A DNA stretch of 64,000 bases from Pseudonocardia xinjiangensis (GTDB taxonomy: Bacteria; Actinomycetota; Actinomycetes; Mycobacteriales; Pseudonocardiaceae), in contig NZ_JAAXKY010000019.1 in NCBI RefSeq assembly GCF_012911925.1, forward strand, positions 1-64,000. Reading direction: 5' to 3'. Position numbers and translations under genes: made by a program. Below the pieces are notes generated by a model. It was not told where the DNA came from, ran no database searches, and saw only the letters and a list, made by a program, of their open reading frames with translations. Every line of letters starts with the position of its first letter. Position 1 is the first letter of the stretch. Positions 62,569 through 64,000 of this stretch are shown piece after piece.

Positions 62569-63138
62569 ATGCTCGGTCGTCCGCCTGATCGCCCAGGAAT
62601 CCACCCCGCCCTCCTTGCTGAGCTGCTCGGCGACGAGAACGACTGGCGCTCCCAGGGCGCGTGCGTCGGCGCGGACTACCGGCTCTTCGAGCCCTCCGCG
62701 GACGGCGAGCGTATGCGCGGCTACCCGCCCCGTGCCGTCGACGCCGGCCGCGTCTGCCTCTCCTGCCCGGTCATCGAGCGCTGCCGCGCCTGGGCCGAGG
62801 ACCGCAAGGAGCAGGGCGTGTGGGCGGCCGCGTGGCGCACCGGCATTGCGGGTGACAACCGACCCTGGCCCATCCGGTGGTGTGCAGCAGCGAAGCGGGC
62901 TGGGTGCGCCACCGCGTCTCGGCGTTCGACACCCCCGCCTTCACCTGCGAGCAGGTCACACCCGAGATGGCGAAGTGCCTCGTGCAGCGCGCCTGGGTGG
63001 AGGACAAGCAGCGCTTGGGCCGAAGGTAAGGGCAACGTCTCACCCGAGATCCGCGCCGGCGCGGTGAGGGCCATCGCCGAATGGGAGGCCCTGCGGGCGA
63101 AGGCCGCCAGCGAGCTGGCGAAGTACAAGGTGCAGTAA
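62569..63138 (+). CDS. WhiB-like protein with an abnormal C-terminal extension
   Basis: 189-aa frame. Residues 25-88 are a WhiB domain with four iron-sulfur cysteines (32, 63, 66, 72; C-x30-C-x2-C-x5-C) and GVWAA at the usual turn. WhiB proteins sense redox/NO and bind sigma factors or DNA. After about residue 90 the sequence turns into Arg/Ser/Pro-rich text that looks frame-shifted; a different frame of the same bases encodes a terminase-like fragment. The last 35 residues (PEIRAGAVRAIAEWEALRAK) look protein-like again. The true gene probably ended earlier. Confidence 0.65.
   Translation: MLGRPPDRPGIHPALLAELLGDENDWRSQGACVGADYRLFEPSADGERMRGYPPRAVDAGRVCLSCPVIERCRAWAEDRKEQGVWAAAWRTGIAGDNRPWPIRWCAAAKRAGCATASRRSTPPPSPASRSHPRWRSASCSAPGWRTSSAWAEGKGNVSPEIRAGAVRAIAEWEALRAKAASELAKYKVQ
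62856..63029 (+). pseudogene. Remnant of a phage terminase large subunit (C-terminal part)
   Basis: An open stretch of 57 codons between an in-frame TGA (62853) and TAA reads ...GWVRHRVSAFDTPAFTCEQ... and then VTPEMAKCLVQRAWVEDKQR. This matches the SAFDTPxFTGE ... LVxRxWVxEK pattern common in actinophage terminase large subunits. No start codon or ATPase motifs accompany it, so it is a fragment. It lies inside the abnormal tail of the WhiB-like frame. Assignment rests on recall of the family pattern. Confidence 0.5.
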
Positions 63139-63143
63139 CGCGA

Positions 63144-63184
63144 GAGCCCCCGCCTGGCCTCTTCGGAGGTCCGGGCGGGGGCTC
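63144..63184. terminator. Strong hairpin with TTCG loop between convergent genes
   Basis: GAGCCCCCGCC pairs with the far arm GGGCGGGGGCTC side, continued by GGCCTC and GAGGTC around a TTCG tetraloop, 17 bp or more in all. Short T-rich tracts follow (CTTCGTCGTTTC). It separates the WhiB-like frame from hicB and can end both transcripts. Confidence 0.85.
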
Positions 63185-63193
63185 TTCGTCGTT

Positions 63194-63583
63194 TCAGGAG
63201 GCCTTCGTGAGCTGGGAGACCCGCTGGGGTGACACGTCGAGCACTGCGGCGATGTCGCCGCCGGTGAGGCCGGAGTCCCTGAGCCGACGGGCGATCGAGC
63301 GCCAGTGCTCGGCCGCTCGTTCTTGTGCCTCTTCGATTGCCCGCATCTCTTTGCGTGCCTGCTCGACCTCTGCGGTGGTGGCGGCGTCGAGCTCGGCGCG
63401 CACGGTGAATTCAACGGCGTCGGGGTCCTCGTCGCGCTGCAGCGCGAGGTAGTCGCGGACCATTCGACCTGCTCCGGCGATGGTGTGTGACTGGGTTACG
63501 CCGACCTCGGCGCCTTGGGCGTCGAAGATGTGCAGCTCCCAGCCGCGGGCCCATCGCTTCGCCTGGACGCTGTAGGTGCTCAT
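63194..63583 (-). CDS. hicB: HicB-like antitoxin
   Basis: 129-aa protein. The first part (SVQAKRWARGWELHIFDAQG) has the partial RNase H-like fold expected of HicB. A charged helix follows, and the C-terminus is an HTH (GLTGGDIAAVLDVSPQRVSQLTKAS) that can bind the operon's own promoter. Its ATG overlaps the hicA stop (ATGA). Gene order toxin-then-antitoxin is the usual hicAB order. GGAAGGG lies upstream of ATG 63583. Confidence 0.8.
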   Translation of the reverse strand: MSTYSVQAKRWARGWELHIFDAQGAEVGVTQSHTIAGAGRMVRDYLALQRDEDPDAVEFTVRAELDAATTAEVEQARKEMRAIEEAQERAAEHWRSIARRLRDSGLTGGDIAAVLDVSPQRVSQLTKAS

Positions 63584-63792
63584 TGCAACCACCCTTCCGG
63601 CAGGCAGGCCATCTGCTTGCCGACGCTCTGTACTACGCCCGGGGAGATGTCGCGATGCCGTGGTACGGGCGCGCGGTGCGCGCCGCATGGGCACTTCCAC
63701 ACGGTGTGGTCGCCGGTGTTGCGCAAGACCTGGCAGCCGTGCGCTATGAGCGCCTTCTCTACCGCGCGGAGCTTCATCTCTCTGAACACCAC
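63580..63792 (-). CDS. hicA: HicA-like mRNA interferase toxin
   Basis: 70-aa double-stranded-RNA-binding-fold toxin (YcfA/HicA). The catalytic His lies in GDHTVWKCP; PVPRHRDISPGVVQSVGKQM is the family C-terminal pattern. The CPC insertion is the actinobacterial variant. GTG 63792 is supported by TAGGCT 7 nt upstream; ATG 63777 is an alternative start. Expected to cleave mRNA when HicB is lost. Confidence 0.85.
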   Translation of the reverse strand: MVFREMKLRAVEKALIAHGCQVLRNTGDHTVWKCPCGAHRAPVPRHRDISPGVVQSVGKQMACLPEGWLQ

Positions 63793-63799
63793 GAGGATA

Positions 63800-63805
63800 A
63801 GCCTA
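63800..63805 (-). promoter_or_regulatory. Predicted -10 box of hicAB (leaderless)
   Basis: TAGGCT on the minus strand lies 7 nt before GTG 63792. HicB may bind in this region to autoregulate. Confidence 0.4.
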
Positions 63806-63849
63806 GGCCCCCTTGTCCACCAGTCTAAAGGGGGGCTAGCGAGTCAGTG

Positions 63850-64000
63850 TCAGCTGGTGGGGCAGGGCTCCCGGTATGCGCGGGGCGGCAGGCCCACGGT
63901 GACGTGTCCGGCCGGGCAGCGGACCTTGAAGTGGGTACCGGCGGGCACGCGCTCGTCGGTCTCCACGGTGTCCTCGGAGCCGCACTCGCCGCAGGCGAAC
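63850..64000 (-). CDS. Zinc-ribbon-like protein, C-terminal fragment (runs off right edge)
   Basis: About 49 codons are visible, ending at TGA 63850. The text FACGECGSEDTVETDERVPA contains a CxxC knuckle, followed by VRCPAGH as the second half of a possible zinc site, and the tail REPCPTS. Small zinc-ribbon proteins of this sort are common in actinophages and integrative elements. The start is outside the window. Confidence 0.6.
   Translation of the reverse strand, partial: FACGECGSEDTVETDERVPAGTHFKVRCPAGHVTVGLPPRAYREPCPTS

Overview
The window reads as chromosome of a high-GC actinomycete of the Pseudonocardiaceae/Mycobacteriales type. The reasons are very high GC with GC-rich third codon positions, many GTG starts, actinobacterial families (WhiB, an EspG-like ESX accessory protein, ROK polyphosphate glucokinase, an LpdA-like flavoprotein, two Ser/Thr kinases), and many predicted leaderless genes with a TANNNT box 6-8 nt before the start. 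The order cdd, deoA, add ... upp, phosphomutase, purine nucleoside phosphorylase, M20 amidohydrolase, gamma-glutamylcyclotransferase-like, lpdA resembles, from memory, the Mycobacterium tuberculosis Rv3303c-Rv3315c block. The genus is an inference.

Layout. 1-2.7 kb: glucose entry into glycolysis (pgi, ppgK, minus strand). 2.8-9.5 kb: a threonine-synthase-like enzyme, a DoxX/ThDP-oxidase pair, a nucleobase permease, and a HipA-like kinase with a DUF3037 partner. 9.5-11.5 kb: an S11 D,D-carboxypeptidase and a 0.7-kb repeat-rich spacer. 11.5-26.2 kb: a nucleoside importer (lipoprotein, double ATPase, two permeases) translationally linked to cdd, then a hydrolase, an AraC regulator, deoA, a coiled-coil protein, an SDR, a Ser/Thr kinase, add and a conserved acidic protein. 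26.2-37.6 kb: deoC, a full aldehyde dehydrogenase and a short catalytically empty aldehyde dehydrogenase, apparently separated by an 8-kb block (two-component system, PAP2, LAL-type LuxR, MFS exporter, FMN reductase). 37.8-43.1 kb: a small protein, a dehalogenase-like hydrolase with a phosphoesterase, and an MFS pump divergent from an HxlR regulator. 43.2-51.8 kb: upp, TetR, phosphomutase, purine nucleoside phosphorylase, Ser/Thr kinase, M20 amidohydrolase, a GGCT-like protein and an LpdA-like flavoprotein. 51.9-61.3 kb: FAD monooxygenase-like protein, peptidoglycan amidase, EspG-like protein, a tautomerase/SDR/MFS/LysR cluster and a second two-component system. 62.2-64 kb: a probable mobile-element edge (WhiB-like gene, terminase-like remnant, HicAB toxin-antitoxin, zinc-ribbon fragment).

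How it fits together. Nucleosides taken up by the ABC importer would be deaminated (cdd, add) and phosphorolysed (deoA, purine nucleoside phosphorylase). Uracil would be recovered by upp. Deoxyribose-1-phosphate could be isomerised by the phosphomutase and cleaved by DeoC, with the aldehyde dehydrogenase handling the acetaldehyde.

The main unexplained structures are two dispersed intergenic repeat families. The first is an element of three 15-bp cores (CGCGAGTCGCCCGTT) at an exact 22-bp period, found at four loci. The second is a 64-bp near-palindrome with TGATC...GATCA ends, found in three copies. Neither matches an element I can name.
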